A stretch of 64,000 nucleotides of DNA from Jeotgalibacillus soli (GCF_000829435.1 NZ_JXRP01000022.1:1-64000), one strand, 5' to 3'. Positions 46,599 to 55,638 are shown, counted from the first letter of the stretch. The notes: generated by a model not told the origin, from the sequence alone. A program made the numbers and translations.

Positions 46599-47246
46599 AT
46601 GCACGTACTGGTAATTGGAGCAAACGGTACAACTGGCAAGATGGTCGTTGAAAAGCTCGCAAATAGTGAACAGCATCTGGTTAAAGCAATGGTTCGGAAA
46701 ACTGAACAGGCACCCGACATGGAAAAGCTTGGCGCACGCCCAATCATCGCGGACCTTGAAAAGGAATTTGATTATGTGATGGAAGACGTCAACGCCGTCA
46801 TTTTTGCGGCAGGATCAGGACCTCATACAGGACCTGACAAAACGACTTCTGTTGACGAGGAAGGCGCAAAAAAAGCAATTGACTATGCACAGCAAAAAGG
46901 AATCGAGCTGTTTATTATGCTAAGTGCTGTAGGAGCCGATAATCCTTCTGTCGCTGAGGGAAGAGGCAGCATGGAGCATTACTTGAAAGCAAAGCATGCA
47001 GCGGATGAGCATTTGTTAAACAGCGGATTGAACTATACGATCGTTAGGCCTGGTTCGTTATCAGATGATCCTGCAAAAGGCCGAATCACTGCTGCGCATA
47101 AGCTCGAAAGCACTGAAGGAACTATTACACGTGAAGATGTGGCAACGATCCTGGTAGAAGCATTGTTATTTAACAACCTGCATAACAAAACATTTGAAGT
47201 GTTAAACGGTGAGCATAAGATTGAAGAAGCGTTAAGCTCAATATAA
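46599..47246 (+). CDS. NAD(P)-binding SDR-like protein (YhfK-type)
   Basis: A 215-residue atypical short-chain dehydrogenase/NmrA-like protein: MHVLVIGANGTTGKMVVEKL (G-x2-G-x2-G), ADLEKEFDYVMEDVNAVIFAAG and a YTIVRPGSLSD segment. It lacks the classical catalytic Y-x3-K, so it may be a redox sensor or reductase of unknown substrate. GGAAGGTGATG precedes the ATG and may be sequestered in a hairpin. Confidence 0.85.
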   Translation: MHVLVIGANGTTGKMVVEKLANSEQHLVKAMVRKTEQAPDMEKLGARPIIADLEKEFDYVMEDVNAVIFAAGSGPHTGPDKTTSVDEEGAKKAIDYAQQKGIELFIMLSAVGADNPSVAEGRGSMEHYLKAKHAADEHLLNSGLNYTIVRPGSLSDDPAKGRITAAHKLESTEGTITREDVATILVEALLFNNLHNKTFEVLNGEHKIEEALSSI

Positions 47247-47249
47247 CAG

Positions 47250-47287
47250 AAAAGCCCCCATTGCAAAACGCAAATAGGGGGCCTTTC
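47250..47287. terminator. bidirectional terminator between the SDR gene and yutM
   Basis: AAAGCCCCC..GC pairs with GC..GGGGGCcTTT. Confidence 0.8.
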
Positions 47288-47299
47288 TTATTTATACTA

Positions 47300-47662
47300 T
47301 CAGCAATTCTCAGGTGTACCTGCTTTTGCCGCTGTCCGGAAAGAAGATCCACACCCGCATGATGCAATGGCATTCGGATTTTCAATGGTAAATCCTCCGC
47401 CCATAAGTGATTGTTTATAATCAATTTGCGTGCCATTCAAAATATCAGCATCATTCTTCTTTACGAGGACACGAATTCCATGATGCTCCTCCTCCTGATC
47501 ATCAGCTGCTATCTCATGCTCAAATCCCATACCATAAGATAAGCCGCTGCACCCGCCGCCTTTTACGGCAACACGAAGGTAGGCATTTTCTTCTTCCGCT
47601 TCTCTCATCATATCTCTTACCTGCAAAGCTGCTGCTTCGGACAATTCGATCACTGTGCTCAT
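47300..47662 (-). CDS. yutM: A-type Fe-S carrier protein (ErpA/IscA-like YutM)
   Basis: A 120-residue HesB/IscA-family protein with the three conserved cysteines: one in GGGCSGLSYGM and two in ASCGCGSSF. It carries or delivers Fe-S clusters to apo-enzymes. AGGAGGTG lies just before the ATG. It lies near nfuA and lipA, whose products also handle Fe-S clusters. Confidence 0.93.
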   Translation of the reverse strand: MSTVIELSEAAALQVRDMMREAEEENAYLRVAVKGGGCSGLSYGMGFEHEIAADDQEEEHHGIRVLVKKNDADILNGTQIDYKQSLMGGGFTIENPNAIASCGCGSSFRTAAKAGTPENC

Positions 47663-47885
47663 TTTAGCACCTCCTTATTTTCCCTTGTAATATCAGTATA
47701 TCGATTATTGATTCTTCTCTCAAGCATTTGAATTACCTCCCATTCGATATTCCATAAATTGAAAAAAGAAAAATAGTATTATCTATACCAAATAGCCTAT
47801 CTTCGTATATAATATTGTGTAAATATAATCATTAATATTAGTTCATTTACCTATATATATATACCCAATGAAAGAAGGTAAGATC

Positions 47886-48578
47886 GTGGAAATTACTCCC
47901 TTATATGAAAAAACGATCAAATGTCCTCTATGTTCAAATTCCTTTAAATCATCAAAAATTCGTTCACGATTTATTCGCGTTCTGGAACAAAAAAGCGATT
48001 TTCAGACCGTTTATCAAGATCCAGCCATTAACCCTTCTTTGTATTTTATTCAGGTATGCAATTATTGCGGCTATTCATTTTCAGAAGATTTCACACCTTA
48101 TTTTCCACCTGCAACAAGAGAACTGATTAATAGTAAAGTCAGTGAGAAATGGAGCGGTAAAAACTTTTCATCTATACGAACTGAAAGAATGGCCATTCAA
48201 GCGTTTAAATTAGCAGCATATTGCGCACAATTAAAAAGAGAAAAGGAAATTACGCTTGCTGGTTTATACCTTAGATTGTCTTGGCTTTATAGAGAAATTG
48301 ATGATCTGGAGCAGGAAAAGCGATTTCAGCGTTTAGCCGTTCAATCGTATATCACATCATACTCTAATGATGATTACCGTGGTACGAAGATGTCAACCGT
48401 TCGTATCCTTTATATTATTGCGGAACTATCTCTTCGACTGGACAATGAGCAGCAGGCAACCAGATATTTTTCCATTATTATCGAAAAGCAAAAGCAAGCG
48501 ACTGAGCCCAAGATCGTGCAAATGGCCAAAGAACGATGGCAGGGGCTTCGAGAATCACGTAATCATGCACCCATATAA
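47886..48578 (+). CDS. DUF2225 protein
   Basis: A 230-residue protein with a zinc-ribbon-like pair (CPLC and CNYCGYSF) followed by a helical TPR-like region, matching DUF2225, function unknown. GTG 47886 is favoured because AGAAGG lies seven bases upstream; ATG 47868 is an in-frame alternative without a good site. Confidence 0.8.
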   Translation: MEITPLYEKTIKCPLCSNSFKSSKIRSRFIRVLEQKSDFQTVYQDPAINPSLYFIQVCNYCGYSFSEDFTPYFPPATRELINSKVSEKWSGKNFSSIRTERMAIQAFKLAAYCAQLKREKEITLAGLYLRLSWLYREIDDLEQEKRFQRLAVQSYITSYSNDDYRGTKMSTVRILYIIAELSLRLDNEQQATRYFSIIIEKQKQATEPKIVQMAKERWQGLRESRNHAPI

Positions 48579-48611
48579 AAAACCCCAATTGGAATCATCC
48601 GATGGGGGTTT
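48579..48611. terminator. bidirectional terminator between the DUF2225 gene and yuzB
   Basis: AAACCCC..TTGG pairs with CC..GGGGGTTT. Confidence 0.78.
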
Positions 48612-48626
48612 ACAATAATCCAGTGA

Positions 48627-48863
48627 TTAAAACATTGGATTTTCTTCTAAATATATATAAATCTCATCGACTAGCTCTTTGGGAGAGTTGGCTTCAACAA
48701 TTTCTCCATTTACTAAAGCAAAATGAGAAGATGCACATATTCCGCAATATCCAAGACAGCCATACTCTATGATATCGAGATTTGGATCACGTTCAAGTAT
48801 CTCCAGTGCTTCCTGGGACCCGCTAGCCAAATTGCTCAAACAAAATTCAATAATAGGTTTCAT
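48627..48863 (-). CDS. yuzB: DUF1450 protein YuzB
   Basis: A 78-residue protein with conserved cysteines (Cys8 and the [10 protein letters not shown] cluster), DUF1450 family. The cysteine pattern suggests metal or Fe-S binding; role unknown. AGAGGTGAAGAAAG precedes the ATG. B. subtilis keeps it between yutM and yutJ. Confidence 0.88.
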   Translation of the reverse strand: MKPIIEFCLSNLASGSQEALEILERDPNLDIIEYGCLGYCGICASSHFALVNGEIVEANSPKELVDEIYIYLEENPMF

Positions 48864-49123
48864 CTTTCTTCACCTCTCACTACCCGTCTATCCTACCTTG
48901 TTTTGATAGGTTCGTCAACGAATTAAACCACAAGAAAACGTTTCCAGTAAATAATTGAATGTGAATGATTCCCCTTATAATTATTGTACATTTCGTGCTA
49001 ATCCGCTATACTTTTCAATGAATGATTTCCGATATATTCATCTTAATATTACACTGTGCATCATATTGAAAGTGCTTACCTTTATTTGCACATCCAATAC
49101 TGAGTATGAAGAGAGGGTTACCC

Positions 49124-50191
49124 ATGAAACAATTAGTCTTACTTGGTGGCGGCTATGGTAATATGCGTGTCCTGCTGCGTCTTTTACCAAACCAGCTCCC
49201 TGATGATGTGACGGTCACCTTAATCGATCGCAATCCTTATCACTGTCTTAAAACTGAATATTACGCACTCGCTGCTGGAACGATCTCGGACAAAGAAGTA
49301 AGAGTAACGTTCCCGGAACACAAGAATTTGTCCATTCGCTATGGTAATATTTCAAAAATCGACACAGACAATCAGCAAATTGTGCTTGATCATGGAGAAA
49401 GTGTTCCCTATGATGATCTTATTGTTGGACTTGGCTGTGAAGACAAATATCATAATGTACCAGGTGCAGATGAATATACATACAGTATCCAATCAATCCA
49501 TCAGTCACGGGCAACTTACGAAAAGTTATCAAATCTTCCTTCAGGTTCCGTTGTAGGGATTGTTGGAGCAGGGTTGAGCGGAATTGAATTAGCCAGTGAG
49601 CTCAGGGAAAGCCGCAGTGATTTAAAAATTAAACTATTTGACCGCGGTGCTCGTATCTTACCTGCATTTCCCGAAAGGCTAAGTAACTATGTACAAAAAT
49701 GGTTTGACGCTAACGGAGTAGAAGTAGTCAGCAACTCAAATATTACAAAAGTAGAGCCTAGCATGCTTTACAATCACGAAGACACCATTCCGGTTGATGT
49801 TTGTGTATGGACTGCAGGAATTCAACCTGTTGAAGTTGTCCGCAGCATGAATACAGAAAGAGGATCTTCAGGACGGTTAGTCGTCACTACCCATCACAAT
49901 TTGCCGGATGATGAGCATGTATATATTGTTGGAGATTGTGCGGAATTACCATTTGCACCAAGTGCACAATTAGCTGAAGAACAGGCAGAGCAAATCGTCA
50001 AAGTACTTCTTATGCGCTGGAAAAATGAAACGCTTCCTGAACAGATGCCAAAAATTAAATTAAAAGGCTTCATGGGCTCATTAGGGAAAAAACAAGGATT
50101 TGCCTACTTAGCCGATCGAACCGTAACAGGTAGGATTGCCCGATTGCTGAAATCTGGTGTTCTTTGGATGTATAAGTATCATAATGGATGA
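49124..50191 (+). CDS. yutJ: NADH dehydrogenase-like flavoprotein YutJ
   Basis: A 355-residue NDH-2-like oxidoreductase with the FAD motif VLLGGGYGNMRVL, the NAD motif VGIVGAGLSGIELASELRES and VYIVGDCAELPF. It is shorter than YumB and lacks its C-terminal membrane helix, so may be soluble. Electron acceptor unknown. ATG 49124 has GAGAGGG upstream and gives the B. subtilis YutJ length. Confidence 0.9.
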   Translation: MKQLVLLGGGYGNMRVLLRLLPNQLPDDVTVTLIDRNPYHCLKTEYYALAAGTISDKEVRVTFPEHKNLSIRYGNISKIDTDNQQIVLDHGESVPYDDLIVGLGCEDKYHNVPGADEYTYSIQSIHQSRATYEKLSNLPSGSVVGIVGAGLSGIELASELRESRSDLKIKLFDRGARILPAFPERLSNYVQKWFDANGVEVVSNSNITKVEPSMLYNHEDTIPVDVCVWTAGIQPVEVVRSMNTERGSSGRLVVTTHHNLPDDEHVYIVGDCAELPFAPSAQLAEEQAEQIVKVLLMRWKNETLPEQMPKIKLKGFMGSLGKKQGFAYLADRTVTGRIARLLKSGVLWMYKYHNG

Positions 50192-50212
50192 TGTTTTAAA
50201 ATCGATACCATT

Positions 50213-50249
50213 AAAAAGCCACGCTCTAAAAATAGAGCGTGGCTTTTTT
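50213..50249. terminator. strong bidirectional terminator after yutJ
   Basis: AAAAAGCCACGCTCTA pairs with TAGAGCGTGGCTTTTTT, perfect over 15-16 bp. Confidence 0.9.
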
Positions 50250-50259
50250 CGCCGAAAAA

Positions 50260-51249
50260 CTAAATATATAGACCAATTTTCCCAAGCTGAGCCGCTCTTT
50301 CCAATCGATCAAAGGCTTTTCCAAATTCACACAATGAATACATCTGATCCAAAACAGGCTTGATTTGATGTACTTGAATAAATTCGAGCATCTCATTATA
50401 CTCTTCAGCACTTCCAAGAGTGGAGCCTAATAAATTAAATTGTCCGTAGAAGAATTTACGGATATTAATTTCAATATCATCTCCAGCTGAAGCACCAAAT
50501 GTTACAATGGTACCTCCAGGCCGTAGCTGATCAAGCGATTTATTAAAGGTAGCGGCACCCACGCATTCGATGACGAGATCCATTTTTTCTCCGCCAAGCG
50601 CCTGTTCCCAGTCTCCATTGCTGTCAATTGCTTTGTCGGCACCAAGCTTGATCGCTTTTTCACACTTATCCTTTGAACGTGAAGTAACATATACGCTTGC
50701 ACCCACCGCTTTTGCAAATTGCAATAAAAACGTTGCAACCCCGCTGCCGATTCCAGGAATCAATACTTTCATATCCTTATGTATTCGGCCTCTTGTAAAC
50801 AATACCCGGTACGCCGTGAGTGCTGCCAAGGACAATACTCCTGCTTCTTCCCATGTTAAATAGGCTGGCTTCGATGCCACATTGCAAGCAGGAATCACGA
50901 CTTTTTCAGCAAAGGTCCCGTGAAACGGGTGGCCGAGCACTTCAAAGCCTTTCGGGGGAGCATCACTATTTTCGTTCCATCCTAGAGCAGGATTGATGAT
51001 CACTTCATCTCCAACCTGGAAATTTAAAACCCCTTCTCCAACAGCATCGATGATACCAGCTCCATCCGAACCAATAATTAACGGAGGGTCGGTCGGTTTA
51101 TGGCGATCAAGCACAAAAAAGTCTCGATGATTTAAACCAACTGTCTTCAGCTTTATTCTCACTTCGCCTTCTTTTGGCGGCAACTCTTCGATCTCTCGAT
51201 AAGAAAGCCCCCCGAAACCTTGGTGATCTGCATGTACGACTGCTTTCAT
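50260..51249 (-). CDS. zinc-type alcohol dehydrogenase-like MDR protein
   Basis: A 329-residue medium-chain dehydrogenase/reductase similar to B. subtilis YogA: N-terminal GroES-like part (GLNHRDFFVLD, LIIGSDGAGIIDAVGEGV), Rossmann domain (VLIPGIGSGVATFLLQFAKAVGA). The structural-zinc cysteines are absent and the catalytic zinc position is not typical, so it may be a quinone-oxidoreductase-like enzyme. ATG 51249 follows GGAGGGATTTG. Confidence 0.85.
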   Translation of the reverse strand: MKAVVHADHQGFGGLSYREIEELPPKEGEVRIKLKTVGLNHRDFFVLDRHKPTDPPLIIGSDGAGIIDAVGEGVLNFQVGDEVIINPALGWNENSDAPPKGFEVLGHPFHGTFAEKVVIPACNVASKPAYLTWEEAGVLSLAALTAYRVLFTRGRIHKDMKVLIPGIGSGVATFLLQFAKAVGASVYVTSRSKDKCEKAIKLGADKAIDSNGDWEQALGGEKMDLVIECVGAATFNKSLDQLRPGGTIVTFGASAGDDIEINIRKFFYGQFNLLGSTLGSAEEYNEMLEFIQVHQIKPVLDQMYSLCEFGKAFDRLERAAQLGKIGLYI

Positions 51250-51379
51250 CAAATCCCTCCAATTTAATCTTTTTTAAAAATTTAGGTAAAAAGTTTTATT
51301 TTAATCATGCGGGGTATAAGTAATAAGAATCAAATCAGTTGAAATTATAACGTAAGCAACGTTAAATGAGGTGTTGATT

Positions 51380-51529
51380 ATGATCACAAAAGAAGAAATG
51401 CTTATTTTTCAAAGAGAGATAGATAAGCTGAAAGATGACTATCAAAACTGTAAAGACTTTTGGATAAAAAGAATCATGAAAAATGAGATAATTGAATTAG
51501 ATTATATCTTATTCTTTTTTAAAAAATAG
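51380..51529 (+). CDS. small hypothetical protein (49 residues)
   Basis: MITKEEMLIFQREIDKLKDD at the start, then a helical, basic/acidic sequence ending in ILFFFKK. GAGGTG lies six bases before ATG 51380, a good ribosome site. No family recognised. It lies at the left end of the accessory patch. Confidence 0.55.
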   Translation: MITKEEMLIFQREIDKLKDDYQNCKDFWIKRIMKNEIIELDYILFFFKK

Positions 51530-51612
51530 ATGTATCAGCCATAAATAGAAATGGCATGCAATTCTGCTGTACAGATTAAGTTCATGACTCAATCTACTTT
51601 TTAACTGCAGAT

Positions 51613-52079
51613 TTATTTTTTCACAACAATCTCTATAACCTGTTCATCCTCTAATTTTTCATTCGTCTCAAGAAAACCAATATTTTTATAAAACGAAACG
51701 GCACTCTTATTTTCTGGAACAATTGATAACCGAATTCGTTCACAGTCTTAATGCTTTCAAATAATTTCGATGATTTTCTACATAGCTTTTCTTGCGTAGC
51801 CTTTTTCCCGGAATTGCCCTCCAATCATAAATCTTGGAATCCAATGTTTATCTTCCTGGTCATTGGCCAGAATGTATTCGACTGCACAAACACCAATGAC
51901 AGCACCTCCATCACAGATCGCATAAGGTGTATAGTCAGAATCGACATATACCCAAGAAGTGGTAGCAAGGTTTGTCGCAATATATTATATTGCTTTTGTG
52001 CTTCTGCCACCTGCAGCTTTGCACATGCCCTTATGTTTTCTTGTGTAATTGGTCTGATTTCAATATTGTTATCCATCAT
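51613..52079 (-). pseudogene. degenerate GNAT N-acetyltransferase
   Basis: Read from 52079 the protein begins MMDNNIEIRPITQENI, then needs one frameshift after about residue 32, and continues in another frame as a GNAT core (HWIPRFMIGGQFREKGYARKAM, the acetyl-CoA loop; RLSIVPENKSAVSFYKNIGF at the end). Three in-frame stops interrupt the segment between those motifs. It resembles spermidine/BltD-like acetyltransferases. Clearly inactive. Confidence 0.85.
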
Positions 52080-52535
52080 CGTTCTCCTATTCTGATAAAA
52101 ATGATACTTATCTCATCATTATCTTAAAGATAACTGTTTTTATCTATCAATTCAACAAACAAATTAGTATATTCATAATTTATTTAGTATTTTGATATTA
52201 TGATAATTTTTCTGGGTTATCGTTAACGGAACTATTTTTTTATGAAAACAAGCATTTCCTATGGTTATTTAGTATTCACCATTGAATTCAATTTACAATA
52301 AACGAAATTAACGAAATAAAATATTTTTTCGGAATATTATTGACACTGCATTTTTCCTGATAATCTACTATTTAAATTCTATGAAACGAATCCACTCCAA
52401 ACCGTTTTAACGGACGAAGATTATGAGAATAAACGAGGAGCGTAGGGTATTTAGCTGTTTATGAGCCTCACTTCCACATTTTGGGTCTTTATTTAGTATT
52501 TAAGGCCTTCGTCTATAATTTATGGTCCAAAGTTG
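52080..52535. other. AT-rich non-coding gap
   Basis: 456 bp between the GNAT pseudogene and the holin gene. No convincing gene, RNA or repeat is seen; there is a lone TTGACA (52339-52344) without a well-spaced -10. Confidence 0.5.
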
Positions 52536-52961
52536 TCAATCGTCACAGCTTTTTTCATTCTTGTCTGCTGCATCATTCTCAGATTGTGCATTTGATGATT
52601 CCTTTAATTGCGCAAAGTACTGATATATATGGGGGGGGATGGATACGCCTAAAACACGTAAGCTTTGAGTAAAACCAATACCTTCCACACTAATTAAAAA
52701 CATAATGGTGGCATTCCGTATAAACTGTTCACTGTTTCCTGTGATCTTATCAAGCTGGACAGCTGCGATGATAATAAAAAGCATGCAAGTTTTCCTTTTT
52801 AACTCAGAACAGATTTTTATCTTATTGCGACCGAGACTGACCATTATTTTTGATGCAAGTTCGAGCATAGCAAGAATTATATAAGCAGTTATCAATTCAT
52901 CAACCCCGCCTACCAGATAAGATCCTATGGACAAGCTTCCTAAAGCAACTTTTTCCTTCAT
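52536..52961 (-). CDS. phage holin family protein
   Basis: A 141-residue protein with three membrane-like segments, matching the Cph1/phage_holin_4 pattern (LVGGVDELITAYIILAMLEL near the start, MFLISVEGIGFTQSLRVLGV later, then VSIPPHI). Holins permeabilise the membrane for endolysin release; no endolysin is adjacent. ATG 52961 lies ten bases after AGGAG. A run of eight C (52631-52638) in the coding strand is a slippage hotspot. An SOS-box-like palindrome lies ~165 bp upstream. Confidence 0.75.
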   Translation of the reverse strand: MKEKVALGSLSIGSYLVGGVDELITAYIILAMLELASKIMVSLGRNKIKICSELKRKTCMLFIIIAAVQLDKITGNSEQFIRNATIMFLISVEGIGFTQSLRVLGVSIPPHIYQYFAQLKESSNAQSENDAADKNEKSCDD

Positions 52962-53124
52962 CCAAACTTCACTCCTTTTCATCAGTTCAAAATTTTTGCA
53001 TTTCACAAAAAAAACACCTTCCATTGGAGGTGTTTTCAACTTTGATCATGGTATTTTAAGCCTTCCTGCTCGAAACGCAATATCTTTTTCTATTTCTATA
53101 CTATCACTTTACTACACAAAAATA

Positions 53125-53138
53125 AGAACAAACGTTCT
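53125..53138. promoter_or_regulatory. SOS (LexA)-box-like palindrome upstream of the holin gene
   Basis: AGAACAAACGTTCT contains the core GAAC-N4-GTTC and fits CGAACRNRYGTTCG except for the two outer bases. Confidence 0.5.
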
Positions 53139-53178
53139 ATTTTTTGCCGTTATTCTGCCAGCCTTTTTATTAGATCGA

Positions 53179-53613
53179 TTATTTATATTGTTCAATACCA
53201 AGCGCAAGTGCAAGCTTCAAAAAAGCTCGAGCTTTAATCCTATAGTACTTCCTTTCACTAATCAGTAATTTATTGTACAGCTGATAGTCATATACATCTT
53301 CTTTTTCTAAGTATCTGCTGATCATTATCGTTCTTTCTAGTGAGGATAATCGATTCACAGCATTTACCATTCTATTAATATTGTCAATCCGTTCATTTTC
53401 GTAGTCCACATTCGCAATGGCTGCTGATTCAGTAGAAGAGTGTGAGGATTTGATGGTGATAGCTGGGACAAACAAACAGGATTGTGTAATCTTCGGCATG
53501 CGATCTAATGATAATGTTAAAAGATACATCCTGTATTTTCCAATGGCTGCTTCTACCGCTTTTTTTGTTTTTACACGATCAATGTCTGGTAAATAAAGAT
53601 CTGTGATAGACAT
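53179..53613 (-). CDS. ArpU-family phage transcriptional regulator
   Basis: A 144-residue protein similar to ArpU-type late-gene regulators of Gram-positive phages: DxDRVKTKKAVEAAIGKYR start and a sigma-like C-terminal helical region (SSLERTIMISRYLEKEDVYDYQLYNKL, YYRIKARAFLKLALALGI). ATG 53613 is behind GGGAGGAATTAAG. It lies upstream of the holin on the same strand and diverges from the repressor gene. Confidence 0.75.
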   Translation of the reverse strand: MSITDLYLPDIDRVKTKKAVEAAIGKYRMYLLTLSLDRMPKITQSCLFVPAITIKSSHSSTESAAIANVDYENERIDNINRMVNAVNRLSSLERTIMISRYLEKEDVYDYQLYNKLLISERKYYRIKARAFLKLALALGIEQYK

Positions 53614-53791
53614 CTTAATTCCTCCCTCTTTTAGCAACATTTTGTTTCCTTTATTAATAAACATTATAAAAGCAACATATAGTTACTGTCAAACGAAGGA
53701 ACATTGATTAGATTCATCAACATGTAACACAACGTTGCGATATAATAAAGGGAGAGAAATTGAGCGTGCTTACAGAAAGGAGAGCCTCCAT

Positions 53792-54133
53792 ATGTTTGGC
53801 GAAAGGTTAAAGCAATTACGTTTACATAAAAAAAAGACCCAGCAGGATATGGCGGCTCTTTTAGGCATTTCCCGACAGGCTTATGGCTATTATGAAAATG
53901 GTTCAAGGCAGCCAGATTATAATGCTATTAAGCTTCTAGCTGATTATTTTGAGGTTTCGATTGATTATTTAATAACTGGAAAACAGGGAAATAAAAAAGA
54001 GGATGGAATTTGGGAAGAAGTATTGGACCCGGAGATCGAGCTCTTTTTTAAGGATTTACTTGATGCACCTGAAGAAAAAATGGCTGAGCTGCGAAGAATA
54101 TGGGAAATCATCAAACGGCTCGATCGTACGTGA
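53792..54133 (+). CDS. XRE-family phage-type repressor
   Basis: A 113-residue protein with an N-terminal helix-turn-helix (MFGERLKQLRLHKKKTQQDM, ALLGISRQAYGYYENGSRQP) and a short helical C-terminus. It resembles cI/ImmR-type repressors of Bacillus phages and ICEBs1-like elements. GAAAGGAG precedes ATG 53792; a TATAAT (53741-53746) lies upstream. It pairs with the ImmA-like protease gene downstream. Confidence 0.88.
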   Translation: MFGERLKQLRLHKKKTQQDMAALLGISRQAYGYYENGSRQPDYNAIKLLADYFEVSIDYLITGKQGNKKEDGIWEEVLDPEIELFFKDLLDAPEEKMAELRRIWEIIKRLDRT

Positions 54134-54159
54134 TCACATAATCAGCTTTTACTTTCCCT

Positions 54160-54195
54160 GAAAACTTCTCCTTTCATTTGGAGAAGTTTTCTTTT
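54160..54195 (+). terminator. terminator after the XRE repressor gene
   Basis: GAAAACTTCTCC (54160-54171) pairs perfectly with GGAGAAGTTTTC (54180-54191), followed by TTTT. Confidence 0.9.
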
Positions 54196-54236
54196 ATACT
54201 GATAAGTACATACTTATACGAACGTACGTTCTTATC
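54195..54236 (+). promoter_or_regulatory. operator region with SOS-box-like palindrome before the ImmA-like gene
   Basis: A -10-like TATACT (54195-54200) is followed by ATAAGTAcaTACTTAT (54202-54217) and CGAACGTACGTTCT (54219-54232). The latter matches the Bacillus LexA consensus CGAACRNRYGTTCG in all but the last base. GATAAG/CTTATC bracket the whole block. It suggests dual control by the repressor and by LexA. Confidence 0.6.
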
Positions 54237-54251
54237 ATTAGAGGTGATACT

Positions 54252-54782
54252 ATGAAAACGATCTATACACCATTAGAAGATTTCATTAAAACTCTTTACA
54301 ATCAGCTTTCGATTACACAGCCTCAACAGCTAAAAATGCTCGATATCGCATCAAAGCTCAATATATCCATCCATTTTCATGACGGTATGAGTGCAGCAAT
54401 TTCACACAAAAAAGAACAATTTATATTTCTTAATAACAAGATAACTCAGGAGGAGCAGTGGGAGATTTTCGGACACGAGCTGGGGCACATACTTATGCAT
54501 GCTGGTAATCAGCTCTATTTGCCTAAATCCTATATTCAATTTCAAGAATACAAGGCACAAAACTTTGCTCTCCATTTCTGCATCCCTGGTTTTATGCTTG
54601 AAGCCATACCATTACGATACCGAAAAGAAGAAATGGTACAAGCAATCGCGGCTTCCTTCGGCGTCACTGAATTGACTGCAAAAAAACGCTATGAACATTG
54701 GTTCAGACAGCGGGAAAATGAGTATATTCAAATGAAAGTGAAAGAATCAATTCATTGGCCTATTGTGGATATTGATCAATAG
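54252..54782 (+). CDS. ImmA/IrrE-family metallopeptidase
   Basis: A 176-residue protein with the zinc-protease motif HELGHILMHAG (H-E-x-x-H), as in ImmA and IrrE proteins that cleave or relieve XRE repressors. AGAGGTGATACT lies before the ATG. It is separated from the repressor gene by a terminator and by its own putative SOS-regulated promoter, so damage-induced anti-repression is a plausible role. Confidence 0.85.
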   Translation: MKTIYTPLEDFIKTLYNQLSITQPQQLKMLDIASKLNISIHFHDGMSAAISHKKEQFIFLNNKITQEEQWEIFGHELGHILMHAGNQLYLPKSYIQFQEYKAQNFALHFCIPGFMLEAIPLRYRKEEMVQAIAASFGVTELTAKKRYEHWFRQRENEYIQMKVKESIHWPIVDIDQ

Positions 54783-54835
54783 AGGATCCATTATTTAAAG
54801 ACAGTGAAACGAAGATTATGTTGAAATAAAATCTA

Positions 54836-54873
54836 TCTAAGCAGAACGATAATTGGATTATCTTCTGCTTAGA
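54836..54873 (-). terminator. terminator after yuzD
   Basis: CTAAGCAGAA / TTCTGCTTAG with inner GATAAT/ATTATC, then a T-rich tail on the minus strand. Confidence 0.78.
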
Positions 54874-54887
54874 CAGAAAATACGTTG

Positions 54888-55214
54888 TTACGCTTTTTTG
54901 TAACCGTGCCTTTCGAGCTCAGCAAATACTGTCTTTAATCGTGGATTTCCTTCGCCAACTATTTCTTCTTCAATCAAGACAACAGGATAAAATAAATCAT
55001 CCTCCACCACTTTATTAGCAAATGCTGTCTTTTTTTCATTAGCAGGTGGATTAAAGATATCAACATAGTCCATCTTAAAAGGCTGTTTTGGGAACTTACG
55101 GCTAATGGCAGCTTCGAGCCACTCATAGGTCTCCATTGAGGATGGAGCTCCAACACAGCTTGGACAGGTCGTCTCAGCACCATAAACGGTTACTGTAACA
55201 GGTTTTACTGGCAT
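54888..55214 (-). CDS. yuzD: DUF1462 thioredoxin-fold protein YuzD
   Basis: A 108-residue thioredoxin-fold protein with a CPSC redox-like motif (YGAETTCPSCVGAPSS), DUF1462 family, function unknown. ATG 55214 gives the B. subtilis YuzD length, with AAAGGAAG eight bases upstream. It diverges from nfuA over about 120 bp. Confidence 0.88.
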   Translation of the reverse strand: MPVKPVTVTVYGAETTCPSCVGAPSSMETYEWLEAAISRKFPKQPFKMDYVDIFNPPANEKKTAFANKVVEDDLFYPVVLIEEEIVGEGNPRLKTVFAELERHGYKKA

Positions 55215-55336
55215 CACACACACTTCCTTTCAAAGCGTAAGAATAATTGTTGAATATAATAGATGATTTGAAATCCATGGATGGATTTTTTTGCTCACTC
55301 TTATTATAATAGTATACAGGAAGGGAGTCGATTCGA

Positions 55337-55573
55337 ATGACAGAAGTTGAAATGAGAGATTCAGTTCAAGATGTACTCGATAAACTTCGTCCATTCCTTC
55401 TTCGCGATGGCGGAGACTGTGAATTAGTGGACGTTGAAGACGGAATTGTAAAATTGAGACTGCTAGGCGCTTGTGGATCATGCCCAAGTTCGACAATCAC
55501 TCTAAAAGCAGGTATCGAACGTGCTTTGCTTGAAGAAGTACCGGGTGTCGTTGAAGTAGAGCAAGTATTTTAA
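55337..55573 (+). CDS. nfuA: NifU-like Fe-S scaffold/carrier (YutI, NfuA)
   Basis: A 78-residue NifU C-terminal domain protein with the cluster-binding [18 protein letters not shown] (C-x2-C). It carries 4Fe-4S clusters to target enzymes; lipoate synthase is a known NfuA client in other bacteria and lipA lies 5 kb away. GGGAG precedes the ATG. Confidence 0.93.
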   Translation: MTEVEMRDSVQDVLDKLRPFLLRDGGDCELVDVEDGIVKLRLLGACGSCPSSTITLKAGIERALLEEVPGVVEVEQVF

Positions 55574-55593
55574 TTCAGGTCTTATATATTGAC

Positions 55594-55638
55594 AAAACCC
55601 CCTCATTTTAGCTGAATGCTGAATGAGGGGGTTTTGTT
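55594..55638 (+). terminator. terminator after nfuA
   Basis: AAAACCCCCTCAT..AGC pairs with GCT..ATGAGGGGGTTTT. Confidence 0.88.

Noticed and set aside
51751..52095. Plus-strand 114-codon ORF
   Set aside because: Shadow of the GNAT pseudogene on the opposite strand; composition follows the antisense frame.
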